Assembly (NCBI RefSeq): GCF_016428585.1
Contig: NZ_JAELVR010000002.1
Coordinates: forward strand, 124,001-188,000
Direction: 5' to 3'
Origin: Sedimentitalea arenosa
GTDB taxonomy: Bacteria; Pseudomonadota; Alphaproteobacteria; Rhodobacterales; Rhodobacteraceae
Length of the DNA stretch: 64,000 bases
Shown here in pieces: positions 1 to 10,205 of the stretch (positions are counted from its first letter, which is position 1; each line of letters starts with the position of its first letter). A model generated the notes under the pieces. It did not search any database. It was not told the origin of the DNA and saw nothing but the letters and a program-made list of their open reading frames with translations. Both the position numbers and the translations under genes were made by a program.

Positions 1-299
1 TGACTTTGATGCCGATGATCGGCAAGGCCCGTGTCCTGCGCAGCTGGGGCGGCATCATGGACATGACACCGGACGGCTCGCCGATCATCGACAGGACCGG
101 CATCGACGGACTCTACATAGACTGCGGCTGGTGCTACGGCGGGTTCAAGGCGGTTCCGGCTTCCGGCGATTGCTTTGCGCATCTGATCGCGACCGACAGG
201 CCGCATCCGGCGGCCGCGGGGTTTCGGCTGGATCGGTTCCGCACCGGGCGTGGCCTGATGGACGAAGAAGGAACCGGAGCACAGCATAACCTGCACTAG
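1..299 (+). CDS. soxB: Sarcosine oxidase subunit beta, C-terminal fragment
   Basis: This is the last ~98 codons of a gene that begins left of the window; the reading frame is open from base 3 and ends with TAG at 297-299. The beta subunit of heterotetrameric sarcosine oxidase carries FAD and covalent FMN and oxidises sarcosine to glycine. The fragment matches the C-terminal end of DAO-type flavoproteins: a TPDGSPIID segment, then CGWCYGGFKA, typical of the FAD-contacting tail of SoxB. It is followed by soxD, soxA and soxG in the same direction, the standard soxBDAG order, which makes the call secure although most of the protein is missing. Confidence 0.9.
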   Translation, partial: TLMPMIGKARVLRSWGGIMDMTPDGSPIIDRTGIDGLYIDCGWCYGGFKAVPASGDCFAHLIATDRPHPAAAGFRLDRFRTGRGLMDEEGTGAQHNLH

Positions 300-312
300 C
301 GCGAGGGTAGAT

Positions 313-351
313 GCCGGAGCCTCCGGCGGGAGTATTTCTGTGAAGATGAAG
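313..351 (+). repeat. Dispersed hairpin-plus-tail element, copy 1
   Basis: A perfect inverted repeat, GCCGGAG / CTCCGGC at 313-327, is followed directly by a tail at 328-351 that contains GGAGTATTT and then AAGATGAAG. The same tail follows a GC-rich hairpin at 17581-17626 and 56553-56601. This copy lies between soxB and soxD, ending 14 bases before the soxD start. Function is unknown; it could be a Rhodobacteraceae intergenic repeat or an mRNA processing site. Confidence 0.6.
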
Positions 352-365
352 ACGGGACGGGAAAC

Positions 366-641
366 ATGAGGATCACCTGTCCGCTCTGCGGCGAGCGGGA
401 CCGGCGAGAGTTCTACTACCAGGGTGCGGCGGTTTTGCTGGAGCGCCCGGCCTTCGATGCGTCTGACGAGGCATGGGACGGCTATCTTCACCTGCGCGAC
501 AACCCGGCGGGAAAGACGCGTGACCTCTGGTATCACGAGGCCGGGTGCGGAGCCTGGGTCGTGGTGACGCGTGATACGGTTACGCATGCGGTCCTCGACT
601 GTGTGCTTGCGTCCGATGTCGCGTCAGGAGCACGGCCATGA
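366..641 (+). CDS. soxD: Sarcosine oxidase subunit delta
   Basis: This 91-residue protein is the small zinc subunit of heterotetrameric sarcosine oxidase. Visible zinc ligands fit the family: Cys5 and Cys8 in CPLCG, and His57 and Cys61 in the YHEAGCGAW segment. Length is normal for SoxD (about 90-100 residues). The gene lies 66 bases after soxB, the gap being filled by a hairpin repeat, and its TGA overlaps the ATG of soxA (ATGA at 638-641), which suggests translational coupling. It acts in the cytoplasm as part of the alpha-beta-gamma-delta complex. Confidence 0.95.
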   Translation: MRITCPLCGERDRREFYYQGAAVLLERPAFDASDEAWDGYLHLRDNPAGKTRDLWYHEAGCGAWVVVTRDTVTHAVLDCVLASDVASGARP

Positions 642-3571
642 GGATCGACGACAAGGGGATTGTCGATCGCACCAGGCCGGTGCGCTTCCGGTTCGACGGG
701 ATCATCTATGAAGGGGTCAAGGGAGACACGGTCGCGTCTGCGCTGCTCGCCAACGACGTGCGCTTGCTCGGGAGGTCTTTCAAGTATCACCGGCCGCGTG
801 GGATCCTGAGCGCGGGCAGCGAGGAACCCAATGCGTTGGTGACCGTCGGGCGGGGTGCGGGGGCCGAACCGAACGTGCGCGCAACGGTCCAGGAAATCTA
901 CGAAGGTCTGGAAACGACGAGCCAGAACCGCTGGCCTTCGTTGACGCTGGACCTGATGGCGGTCAACGATCTGGCCGCGCCGTTCCTTGGCGCCGGGTTC
1001 TACTACAAGACTTTCATGTGGCCCGCGACTTTCTGGGAGAAGTTCTATGAACCTCTGATCCGGCGCGCCGCGGGCCTCGGCGCCCTCTCGGGCGAGGCGA
1101 ACCCGGACAGGTATGAGCGCGCCTATGCGTTTTGCGACCTCCTGGTCATCGGTGCCGGGCCGACGGGCCTGATGGCGGCGTTGACGGCGGCGCGCTCGGG
1201 AGCCGATGTGATGCTGCTGGACGAGGACAGCAGCATGGGGGGGCGCCTTCTGAGCGAGACCGACCTGGTTGAAGGTCAGACCGGGCCGGACTGGGTTGAC
1301 AGGGTGCTCGCCGAATTGCGCGGTATGGATAATGTGCGACTGATGACCCGCACGACGGTGGCGGGTGTTTACGATCAGGGCACGTTCGGAGCGCTCGAGC
1401 GGGTCGGCCACCACCGCGCGGAACGACCTGCCGGCGCGCCGCTCGAGACGTTCTGGCGGATCGTGGCGCGGCGCGCAGTGCTTGCGGCCGGAGCACTGGA
1501 GCGGCCGGTGGCGTTTCGAAACAATGATCGCCCGGGCATCATGCTGGCCGGCGCGGTGCGGTCGTACCTGAACAGATGGGGCGTGGCGCCGGGACGCAAG
1601 GTGACGGTGTTCGGCAACACTGACGACGCGCATCGCACGGCGCGTGATCTGGTCGACGCTGGGGTGCACGTGGCCGCGCTGATCGACAGTCGCCATGATG
1701 CGCCGGACAGTTCCGACTATCCGGTCTTCAAGGGGGCGACCGTCTCTGACAGCAGCGGGCGGACGGCCCTCAGCAGCATCACGGTGCGCCGGATCGGAGG
1801 TGAGGAGCGGATCGCCACCGACTGCCTCGCCATGTCGGGCGGCTGGAATCCCAGTGTGCACCTGACATGCCACCTGAACGGGCGGCCGACGTGGCGGGAC
1901 GATATTCTTGCCTTCGTGCCGAGACCAGGGGCCGTCCCCGGCCTGTACGCTGCGGGGGCCTGCAACGGAGTGTTTTCGACCGCGGGCTGTCTGCGCGACG
2001 GGGTCAGGGCGGCGAGCGAGGCGTTGCGGGACCTCGGCATCACGCCCGCGAACGTAACGTCACCAGAGGCCGAGAACGCGCCGTATGCCATCGCGCCTCT
2101 CTGGGCGGTTCCGGGACGAGGGCGGGCGTGGCTCGATTTCCAGAATGACGTGACCGTCAAGGATGTGAAGCAGGCGGCGACCGAGAATTTCCGCTCGGTC
2201 GAGCACATGAAACGCTATACGACGCAAGGCATGGCGACCGACCAGGGCAAAAGCTCCAACGTCACCGCGCTTGCCATCCTTGCGGATGTGACGGGTCGGG
2301 GCATTGCCGAAACCGGGACGACGACCTTCCGGCCGCCCTTCAGTCCGGTCGCGATCGCCGCGTTGGGTGCGTGGGGGCAAGGCAAGGGCTTTGCGCCCGA
2401 CCGCTTGATGACCAGCCATGCGGCCAGCCTAGAGCGGAACGCGCCGATGATCGAGGCGGGGCTCTGGTATCGACCAAGCTATTTTCCACGACCGGGCGAG
2501 ACGACCTGGCGACAGTCCTGCGACCGCGAAGTCTCAATGGTGCGCGAAGCCGTGGGTGTGTGCGACGTGTCGACACTCGGCAAGATCGACATCCAGGGAC
2601 CGGACGCGCCCGAATTTCTCGATCTGGTTTACTGCAACGTGGTCAGCAAGCTCAAGGTCGGTCGCGTGCGCTATGGGCTTATGCTGCGCGAGGACGGGCA
2701 TGTCATGGATGACGGTACCTGCGCGCGGCTGGGCGAGACGCATTTCCTGATGACCACGACGACCGCGGCGGCCGGCCAGGTGATGCGGCATCTCGAGTTC
2801 GCGCGGCAGGGGTTGATGTCGCACCTCGACGTTGCGATCAGTTCGGTGACAGAGAATTGGGCGCAATTCGCCGTGGCAGGGCCACGTTCGCGCGCGCTGA
2901 TTGATGGCATACTTGACAGCCCACTGAACGAGGCCGACTGGCCGTTCATGGCCTGTGGGCCAGTCCGCGTTCTGGGCGTCGCCGGACGGCTGTTCCGGAT
3001 TTCGTTCTCGGGTGAACATGGCTACGAGATCGCCGTCCCCGCGCGCTATGGCGACAGTCTGTTCCGATTGCTGATCGAGCGCGCCGAGGCGCTCAGGGGC
3101 GGGGCATACGGGATGGAGGCGCTGAACGTTCTGCGCATCGAAAAGGGCTTCATCACCCACGCCGAAATCCACGGTCGCGTAACGGCCTTCGATATCGGAA
3201 TGGACCGGATGATGGCGCAAAGGAAGGATTTCATCGGCAAGCGGCTCGCCCGACGACCCGGGCTCATCGATCCCGAGCGCGAACGCCTGGTCGGGTTGAA
3301 ACCCGCCGGCGCGGTACAGGAGATGACCGCCGGGGCGCATCTCTTCAAGGATGGTGCCGAGCCGGTGGCACCGAACAGCCAAGGCTATGTCACATCGGTC
3401 GCCTTTTCGCCGACACTCGGTCACATGATCGCTCTGGGGTTCCTGAAAAACGGCCCGGCGCGTCATGGAGAAACGGTGCGTATGGTCGACCATCTGCGTG
3501 CCCTCGATACGCGATGCGAAGTGGTTGATCCGGTGTTCTACGACCCCGAGGGAGGACGCGTCCGTGGCTGA
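638..3571 (+). CDS. soxA: Sarcosine oxidase subunit alpha
   Basis: This 977-residue subunit is full length for SoxA. The N-terminal ~100 residues have the ferredoxin-like fold segment found in this family. A dinucleotide-binding motif, VIGAGPTG, lies near residues 170-177. The C-terminal ~380 residues are GcvT-like (aminomethyltransferase fold, with SFSGEHGYEI) and bind tetrahydrofolate, which accepts the methyl carbon of sarcosine as 5,10-methylene-THF. It starts inside the soxD stop codon and overlaps soxG by 8 bases. In roseobacters this operon handles the last demethylation of glycine betaine and choline; that physiological role is inferred from the family. Confidence 0.97.
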   Translation: MRIDDKGIVDRTRPVRFRFDGIIYEGVKGDTVASALLANDVRLLGRSFKYHRPRGILSAGSEEPNALVTVGRGAGAEPNVRATVQEIYEGLETTSQNRWPSLTLDLMAVNDLAAPFLGAGFYYKTFMWPATFWEKFYEPLIRRAAGLGALSGEANPDRYERAYAFCDLLVIGAGPTGLMAALTAARSGADVMLLDEDSSMGGRLLSETDLVEGQTGPDWVDRVLAELRGMDNVRLMTRTTVAGVYDQGTFGALERVGHHRAERPAGAPLETFWRIVARRAVLAAGALERPVAFRNNDRPGIMLAGAVRSYLNRWGVAPGRKVTVFGNTDDAHRTARDLVDAGVHVAALIDSRHDAPDSSDYPVFKGATVSDSSGRTALSSITVRRIGGEERIATDCLAMSGGWNPSVHLTCHLNGRPTWRDDILAFVPRPGAVPGLYAAGACNGVFSTAGCLRDGVRAASEALRDLGITPANVTSPEAENAPYAIAPLWAVPGRGRAWLDFQNDVTVKDVKQAATENFRSVEHMKRYTTQGMATDQGKSSNVTALAILADVTGRGIAETGTTTFRPPFSPVAIAALGAWGQGKGFAPDRLMTSHAASLERNAPMIEAGLWYRPSYFPRPGETTWRQSCDREVSMVREAVGVCDVSTLGKIDIQGPDAPEFLDLVYCNVVSKLKVGRVRYGLMLREDGHVMDDGTCARLGETHFLMTTTTAAAGQVMRHLEFARQGLMSHLDVAISSVTENWAQFAVAGPRSRALIDGILDSPLNEADWPFMACGPVRVLGVAGRLFRISFSGEHGYEIAVPARYGDSLFRLLIERAEALRGGAYGMEALNVLRIEKGFITHAEIHGRVTAFDIGMDRMMAQRKDFIGKRLARRPGLIDPERERLVGLKPAGAVQEMTAGAHLFKDGAEPVAPNSQGYVTSVAFSPTLGHMIALGFLKNGPARHGETVRMVDHLRALDTRCEVVDPVFYDPEGGRVRG

Positions 3572-4109
3572 GCTTTTCGCATCAGCTCCCTTCGCCGCTT
3601 TGCTGCCTCTCTCGGTCGGATCGGTCGAACTCGCCGCCGTCGATCTGGGGCGATTGACGCTGATCACGCCCTACAAGGACCGGGAGGCCGCGCTTTCGAA
3701 GGCGTTGCAGTCCGCGCATGACGTTGCGCTACCCGCGCCGAACCGCACCACCGGGCAGGCCGGTTGTCGGGTTCTTTGGTTCGCGTTGGGCCAGGTCATG
3801 CTTGCGGGCCCCGAGCCCGATCCGGGGCTTGCCGAGCACGCTGCGTTGGTGGATCAGAGCGATGGCTGGGTCACTGCGACACTGCAAGGCGAGGGAGCGG
3901 AGGACGTTTTGGCGCGATTGGTTCCTGTCGACGTGCGTGCCGCGATCTTCAAGCGCGGATATACGGTGCGCACGCAACTTCAGCACATGAGCGTCTCGAT
4001 CACGCGGACTGGGGCCGAGCGGTTCCAGATCATGGTCTTTCGATCGATGGCCAAGAGCTTCGTTCACGATTTGGAAACGGCGATGGAAGGTGTCGCCGCG
4101 CGCGGGTAA
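3564..4109 (+). CDS. soxG: Sarcosine oxidase subunit gamma
   Basis: This 181-residue protein has the position and size of SoxG, the fourth subunit of heterotetrameric sarcosine oxidase, which has a GcvT/YgfZ-like fold without its own cofactor. I chose the GTG at 3564, giving VAELF at the N-terminus, because it overlaps the soxA stop by 8 bases and sits a few bases behind a GGAGG in the soxA tail (3550-3555). Upstream in-frame starts would lie deep inside soxA. The C-terminal half contains the RGYTVRTQLQHMSVSI stretch typical of SoxG. It completes the soxBDAG operon. Confidence 0.93.
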   Translation: MAELFASAPFAALLPLSVGSVELAAVDLGRLTLITPYKDREAALSKALQSAHDVALPAPNRTTGQAGCRVLWFALGQVMLAGPEPDPGLAEHAALVDQSDGWVTATLQGEGAEDVLARLVPVDVRAAIFKRGYTVRTQLQHMSVSITRTGAERFQIMVFRSMAKSFVHDLETAMEGVAARG

Positions 4110-4142
4110 TCTGCCTGAAACCCCTGATTCCGGAGCATGCCC

Positions 4143-4448
4143 ATGAAACGCCTGATGATCCTTCCCCTGTCCCTGATGCTGAGCGCGACCAGCGTCGCAG
4201 CGCAGTCCGAAAAGGAAGTCGATTGCGGGTATCAGGCCGATGTCGCGGGCGCGGTGCAGCAGGCCCGTCTGGACGGTGTGGCCGAAAGGGATGTCCGCGA
4301 GGCGATCGAGGCAGGTAACCCGTCTTGGCCCGACCGCTACAGCAACGCGATCCCGGTCTTTGCTGCACAGATTTACCAGATCAAGAAGCGCGATCTGAAA
4401 AAGATCGATCTGCGTGCCGAGTGGATGACCACGTGCATGACGAATTGA
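4143..4448 (+). CDS. Small exported protein of unknown function
   Basis: This is a 101-residue protein with a clear Sec signal peptide: MKRL, a hydrophobic core of about 13 residues, and a likely cleavage after SVAAQ. The mature part has two cysteines, one near its start (VDCGY) and one three residues from the end, and could form a disulfide in the periplasm. An alternative start two codons earlier (4137) is possible. The gene lies 33 bases after soxG, so it may be read from the sox transcript, but nothing ties it to sarcosine metabolism. I do not recognise a family. Confidence 0.7.
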   Translation: MKRLMILPLSLMLSATSVAAQSEKEVDCGYQADVAGAVQQARLDGVAERDVREAIEAGNPSWPDRYSNAIPVFAAQIYQIKKRDLKKIDLRAEWMTTCMTN

Positions 4449-4488
4449 TCGTCTGCCGTTCCGGTCATGGCTGTGATATGACCCGCGC

Positions 4489-6435
4489 ATGAGCCTCCCG
4501 CCTGGATTCCTGGACGAATTGCGCAGCCGCGCCAGCCTGTCGCAGGTGGTGGGGCGCAAGGTCATCTGGGACACGCGCAAGTCGAACCAGGGCAAGGGCG
4601 ACATGTGGGCTCCTTGCCCCTTTCATCAGGAAAAATCCGCGTCCTTTCACGTCGACGACCGCAAGGGGTTCTATTACTGCTTTGGCTGTCACGCCAAGGG
4701 TGACGCGATCACCTTCGTCCGCGAAACAGAGAACCTGGGCTTCATGGAAGCGGTCGAGCTGTTGGCGCGCGAGGTCGGGATGCCGATGCCGGCGCGTGAC
4801 CCCAAGGCGCAGGAGAAATCCGATCGGCGCGGCGAACTTGCCGATGTCATGGAACAGGCAGTGCAATTCTTTCGCCTGCAGTTGAAGACATCCGGAGCCA
4901 CGGCGGCGCGCGCCTATCTGGAGCGGCGGAGCCTGCGTGAGGCGGCGCAGGAGCGATGGGAAATCGGATTTGCGCCGGATGGCTGGCAGGGGCTCTGGGA
5001 TCATCTACGCGGCAAGGGCGTCCGTGAAGATCTGATTGTGGGTGCGGGTCTGGCCAAGGCGTCCTCGAAGGGGGGCAAACCCTATGACACGTTTCGCAAC
5101 CGGATCATGTTTCCGATCCGCGATCCACGGGGGCGCTGCATTGCCTTCGGTGGCCGCGCGTTGGACCCCGATGACAACGCAAAATATCTGAACTCGCCGG
5201 AAACCGAACTGTTCGACAAGGGGCGCAGCCTCTACAACCACGGCCCCGCGCGCACAGCGGCGGGCAAGGGCCAGCCGCTGATCGTGGCCGAGGGCTACAT
5301 GGACGTGATCGCGCTCGACAGCGGTGGCTTCCAGGCGTCTGTCGCCCCTCTGGGCACCGCCATCACCGAGAACCAGTTGCAGATGCTCTGGCGGATCGCG
5401 CCCGAACCGATCATCGCGCTGGATGGCGACGCCGCTGGCCTGCGCGCCGCGATGCGGCTGATCGACCTGGCGCTGCCGCTGCTGGAAGCGGGCAAATCGC
5501 TTCGCTTCGTCATTCTGCCCGAAGGTCAGGACCCGGACGATCTGATCCGGGCGCGCGGGCCAAGCGCGATGCAGACGTTGCTGGACGGCGCGGTACCGAT
5601 GGTGCGGTTGCTTTGGCAGAGGGAAACCGAAGGCAAGGTATTCGACAGCCCCGAACGCAAGGCGATGCTCGACAAGGCGTTGCAGGACAAGGTCGATCTG
5701 ATCCGCGACCGTTCGATCCGCGATCATTATGGCCGCGAACTGAAATCGCTGAGTTGGCAGTTGTTCAAGTCACGCCCGGCCGGGTCGGGAAAGCGGCCGT
5801 GGTCCCCCGGGCGCAAGCCGGACGTCGCGCCACTCGCGGGCACCAAGTCCTCGCTGCTGGTGGCCGCGGATGTCGACGTTCAGGATCACCTGCGTGTGGC
5901 GGTCATCCTGGCGACCGTGCTGTCCACCCCCGCGATCATCGCCGAGGTGGAAACCGATATCGAGTTGCTGCCCTGCAAGGATCCGACGCATGCAAAGCTG
6001 CGCGACCTCATCCTGCGCAACCCTGAGGCCACAGCGGAGGACCTGATGCAGGCGATAGAGCGGGAAATCGGGGCGGATACCCTTGAAAAACTACACGCGC
6101 TACGCCATGTCGCGCTCAGCCCCTGCGTGCGGAAACCCGGCGATGTCGAACTGGCTCGGATCACCCTGAGCGAAGAATTCGCGAAACTGAAGGCGCGACG
6201 CGGGCTGACGGCAGAGATTGCCGAAGCCGAGGAAGACCTGACCGGCCTAGCGGACGAAGCATTGACCTGGCGCTTGTCGCAAGCGGCCCAGGCATACAAC
6301 CGGGCCGAACGCAGCGAGCACGAGGACAAGGCGGAATACGACATGGGCGAAAACGGCGCGCGAATCAATCGGCAAGAGCGCGATGCTTTTGCCTCCCTGT
6401 TGGACAAGATCATGCACTCCCGGCCCAAGCGATGA
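4489..6435 (+). CDS. dnaG: DNA primase
   Basis: This 648-residue protein synthesises RNA primers at the replication fork. The N-terminal CHC2-type zinc ribbon is intact: Cys43, His46, Cys64 and Cys67. The catalytic TOPRIM core shows EGYMD at 268-272 and DGDAAG at 312-317, which hold the metal-binding acidic residues. The last ~180 residues form the less conserved C-terminal domain that contacts DnaB. The ATG at 4489 gives MSLPPGFLDELR, a typical DnaG N-terminus. It is followed by rpoD, the classical dnaG-rpoD pairing of the macromolecular synthesis region, without rpsU. Confidence 0.98.
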   Translation: MSLPPGFLDELRSRASLSQVVGRKVIWDTRKSNQGKGDMWAPCPFHQEKSASFHVDDRKGFYYCFGCHAKGDAITFVRETENLGFMEAVELLAREVGMPMPARDPKAQEKSDRRGELADVMEQAVQFFRLQLKTSGATAARAYLERRSLREAAQERWEIGFAPDGWQGLWDHLRGKGVREDLIVGAGLAKASSKGGKPYDTFRNRIMFPIRDPRGRCIAFGGRALDPDDNAKYLNSPETELFDKGRSLYNHGPARTAAGKGQPLIVAEGYMDVIALDSGGFQASVAPLGTAITENQLQMLWRIAPEPIIALDGDAAGLRAAMRLIDLALPLLEAGKSLRFVILPEGQDPDDLIRARGPSAMQTLLDGAVPMVRLLWQRETEGKVFDSPERKAMLDKALQDKVDLIRDRSIRDHYGRELKSLSWQLFKSRPAGSGKRPWSPGRKPDVAPLAGTKSSLLVAADVDVQDHLRVAVILATVLSTPAIIAEVETDIELLPCKDPTHAKLRDLILRNPEATAEDLMQAIEREIGADTLEKLHALRHVALSPCVRKPGDVELARITLSEEFAKLKARRGLTAEIAEAEEDLTGLADEALTWRLSQAAQAYNRAERSEHEDKAEYDMGENGARINRQERDAFASLLDKIMHSRPKR

Positions 6436-6503
6436 TGGTTTTGGTAAAGAAACACTAAAGAAATCAGGGTAGGTGGGGTGACGAATCAGCAGATCGCGCT
6501 AAT

Positions 6504-6522
6504 GATTCGCTCAGCGCGAATC
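6504..6522 (+). promoter_or_regulatory. Hairpin in the dnaG-rpoD gap
   Basis: A perfect inverted repeat, GATTCGC-TCAGC-GCGAATC, lies 26 bases before the rpoD start, in the 113-base gap after dnaG. No T-run follows it, so it does not look like an intrinsic terminator. It could be an mRNA leader structure, a processing site between dnaG and rpoD, or a protein-binding palindrome. The sequence is seen directly; the role is a guess. Confidence 0.5.
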
Positions 6523-6548
6523 ACCCGACGCCCTAGCAGGAGCACCGA

Positions 6549-8534
<1,986 letters not shown>

Positions 8535-8557
8535 ACCGAGACAAAGTAACTTAGGTA

Positions 8558-8592
8558 GCCTCCGCCGAACCCCATCGGCGGAGGCTTTTTTT
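8558..8592 (+). terminator. Intrinsic terminator after rpoD
   Basis: An 11-base perfect stem (GCCTCCGCCGA / TCGGCGGAGGC) with a six-base loop ACCCCA is followed by seven T residues at 8586-8592. It lies 23 bases after the rpoD stop codon and should end the dnaG-rpoD transcript. Confidence 0.92.
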
Positions 8593-8721
8593 GTTCCGGT
8601 TCTGGAATGAACAGCGCATTGGACGCGCCGACAGAACAAGCGACGGTAAAATTGGTGTGACGGTGCATGGGTCTTTGTCGCCGACGAACTATCGTTTTGG
8701 TTCGATTGGAAAGGATACAAA

Positions 8722-9129
8722 ATGCAGCGACTAGTCTCGTTCTCCCTTGCCGCGGCGCTTGCGCTCGCGGTTCCAAGCGTCGGTTCCGCTTTCACCAGCA
8801 AGCGCGGGGCCAAGGTCAACCCCGTCAACTCTACCGTTTTCGAGGTCGTCCCCAGCAGCGGCGGGGACGGTCAGGTCTTCTGGTGCAGCGCAGCGGACTA
8901 TGCGCAGCGCGAGTTGCGGGCGTCTTGGAACGCGCAGCTATACATCGCGCGCGGACGGGGCCCGAGCGTTACGACCAACAGGCGATCCGCGGTTCAATTC
9001 ACACTCGATCCGCAGGCGGCGAGCGTGACACCGATCGAGTCGTCGCTCAGCCTGAACTCCCTGAAGGCCGGTGAGAACATGACTGTGCGGCGCGCTTATG
9101 ACTTCTGTGCCAAGCAGTCCATTTTCTAG
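8722..9129 (+). CDS. Exported small protein, tandem family member 1
   Basis: This is a 135-residue protein with a signal peptide (MQRLVSFSLAAALALAVPSVGSA). The mature part has an FEVV segment, then WCSAADYAQREL, LYIARGRG, RSAVQFTLDP, and AGENMTVRRAYDFC near the end. These blocks recur in the same order in the two genes that follow (9381 and 9794). Two cysteines, one in the WC block and one in the FC block, are shared by all three and could form a disulfide. It sits alone behind the rpoD terminator. I do not recognise a named family; the secreted or periplasmic location is inferred from the signal peptide. Confidence 0.8.
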   Translation: MQRLVSFSLAAALALAVPSVGSAFTSKRGAKVNPVNSTVFEVVPSSGGDGQVFWCSAADYAQRELRASWNAQLYIARGRGPSVTTNRRSAVQFTLDPQAASVTPIESSLSLNSLKAGENMTVRRAYDFCAKQSIF

Positions 9130-9380
9130 GCAGAGATGCTTGAGCGCGGAGGGCAGGGTGAAACCAGCGGTTTTTCGCCTTGGGAGAGTCCACCAATTTC
9201 TGGCGAGCCTGCGGTCCAAGTGCCACACTAGGCAGTGATGCGATCTATCTCGCCGTTGTTGCGTTGCGGGACGCAGTTGCTCCAGCCGGTTGGAGACGTG
9301 AGGAAAAACCGCCCAACGACCTGACAAGATCTGAACAGGCATGATAGGATCGCGTAAACAACAGGGCAAAGGATGACCTG
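9130..9380. other. Intergenic spacer within the secreted-protein array
   Basis: No coding frame here looks real. An imperfect stem (GGTGAAACC ... GGTTTTTCGCC, about 9160-9181) with a T-run inside its right arm may be a weak terminator for the gene at 8722. The remainder presumably holds the promoter of the gene pair at 9381 and 9794, but I cannot point to convincing -35 and -10 boxes. Confidence 0.35.
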
Positions 9381-9797
9381 ATGAAAACGGCCCGAATTAT
9401 CTGCATCGCCGCCACGGCGGCCCTATTGCCAAGCTGGGCTTCAGCCTGGTGGGCAATGAACCGGCACGAGGTATTCCCGGTTTCCGATACGGTATGGGAA
9501 GTCGTGTCCGAAGTCGGTTCGAGCGCAGCGGATTATTGGTGTGGTGCCGGAGACTTCGCGCAACGCGTTCTCGGCACGCCCGCCGCCCAACGAATCTATA
9601 TCTGGAAGGCGATCGGTCCCAGTGTAGCGCGTCCCGGACGAAAGGCGGTGCAGTTTTCGCTGACGCCGCCGCCAGGGGCGGACACCTCGACCGGGTATTC
9701 GCTGACGGTCAAGCGTGCGGGCGACAACCTCGCACGACACGCGGCCGTTCAATATTGCTATCAATTTGACGGAGACGACATCTGGAGCGTCCGATGA
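9381..9797 (+). CDS. Exported small protein, tandem family member 2
   Basis: This is a 138-residue protein with a signal peptide (MKTARIICIAATAALLPSWASA). The mature protein begins WWAMNRHEVFPVSD and shares the family blocks: WEVV, YWCGAGDFAQRVLG, RIYIWKA, RKAVQFSLTPPPG, and AGDNLARHAAVQYC. The two family cysteines are present. Its TGA overlaps the ATG of the third member (ATGA at 9794-9797), so these two are probably translated together. It is closer in sequence to member 3 than to member 1, by eye. Function is unknown. Confidence 0.8.
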   Translation: MKTARIICIAATAALLPSWASAWWAMNRHEVFPVSDTVWEVVSEVGSSAADYWCGAGDFAQRVLGTPAAQRIYIWKAIGPSVARPGRKAVQFSLTPPPGADTSTGYSLTVKRAGDNLARHAAVQYCYQFDGDDIWSVR

Positions 9798-10198
9798 GGC
9801 TGGTAGGCATTGGCGCGGCACTCGTTCTCCTAATGGTCTTGCCGCAGGCATCGCTGGGCTGGACAGCGCGAAACAGTCAGACCGTGGTACCACTGTCCGA
9901 CAGATCTTTTGAGGTGCTGGGCCAGGCAGGGTCGGGCAACACCGACTACTGGTGCGCTGCCGGCGAGTATGCGCGCCGCGTGCTGGGCGTGGCCAACGGA
10001 CAAAGGCTTTACGTCTCGCGAGGCCGCGCCGAAGCCGAGACCGCGAACCGAAAATCCGCGGTCCAGTTCTCTCTCGACCCGCCGCCCAACGGTGATACCT
10101 CTTGGCGTCTGCTGCTGTCGGTCACGCGCGTCGGAGAAAACCTGAGCGCGATCGAGGCGTCGAACTACTGCGCGCGCTTCGTGGACGCGCACGGTTGA
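9794..10198 (+). CDS. Exported small protein, tandem family member 3
   Basis: This is a 134-residue protein with a hydrophobic N-terminal signal (MRLVGIGAALVLLMVLPQASLG). The mature part shows FEVL, YWCAAGEYARRVLG, RLYVSRG, RKSAVQFSLDPPPNGDTS, and VGENLSAIEASNYC, in line with the two preceding genes. Both shared cysteines are kept. It overlaps member 2 by four bases and ends seven bases before the start of the yjbQ-like gene, so all three genes from 9381 may be co-transcribed. Tandem duplication is the simplest origin; function is unknown. Confidence 0.8.
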   Translation: MRLVGIGAALVLLMVLPQASLGWTARNSQTVVPLSDRSFEVLGQAGSGNTDYWCAAGEYARRVLGVANGQRLYVSRGRAEAETANRKSAVQFSLDPPPNGDTSWRLLLSVTRVGENLSAIEASNYCARFVDAHG

Positions 10199-10205
10199 TT
10201 GCCAG

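Noticed and set aside
533-1873. 446-codon open frame on the minus strand opposite soxA
   Set aside because: It is antisense to a well-supported gene, is rich in Arg, His and Pro as expected for a shadow frame in GC-rich DNA, and shows no recognisable domain.
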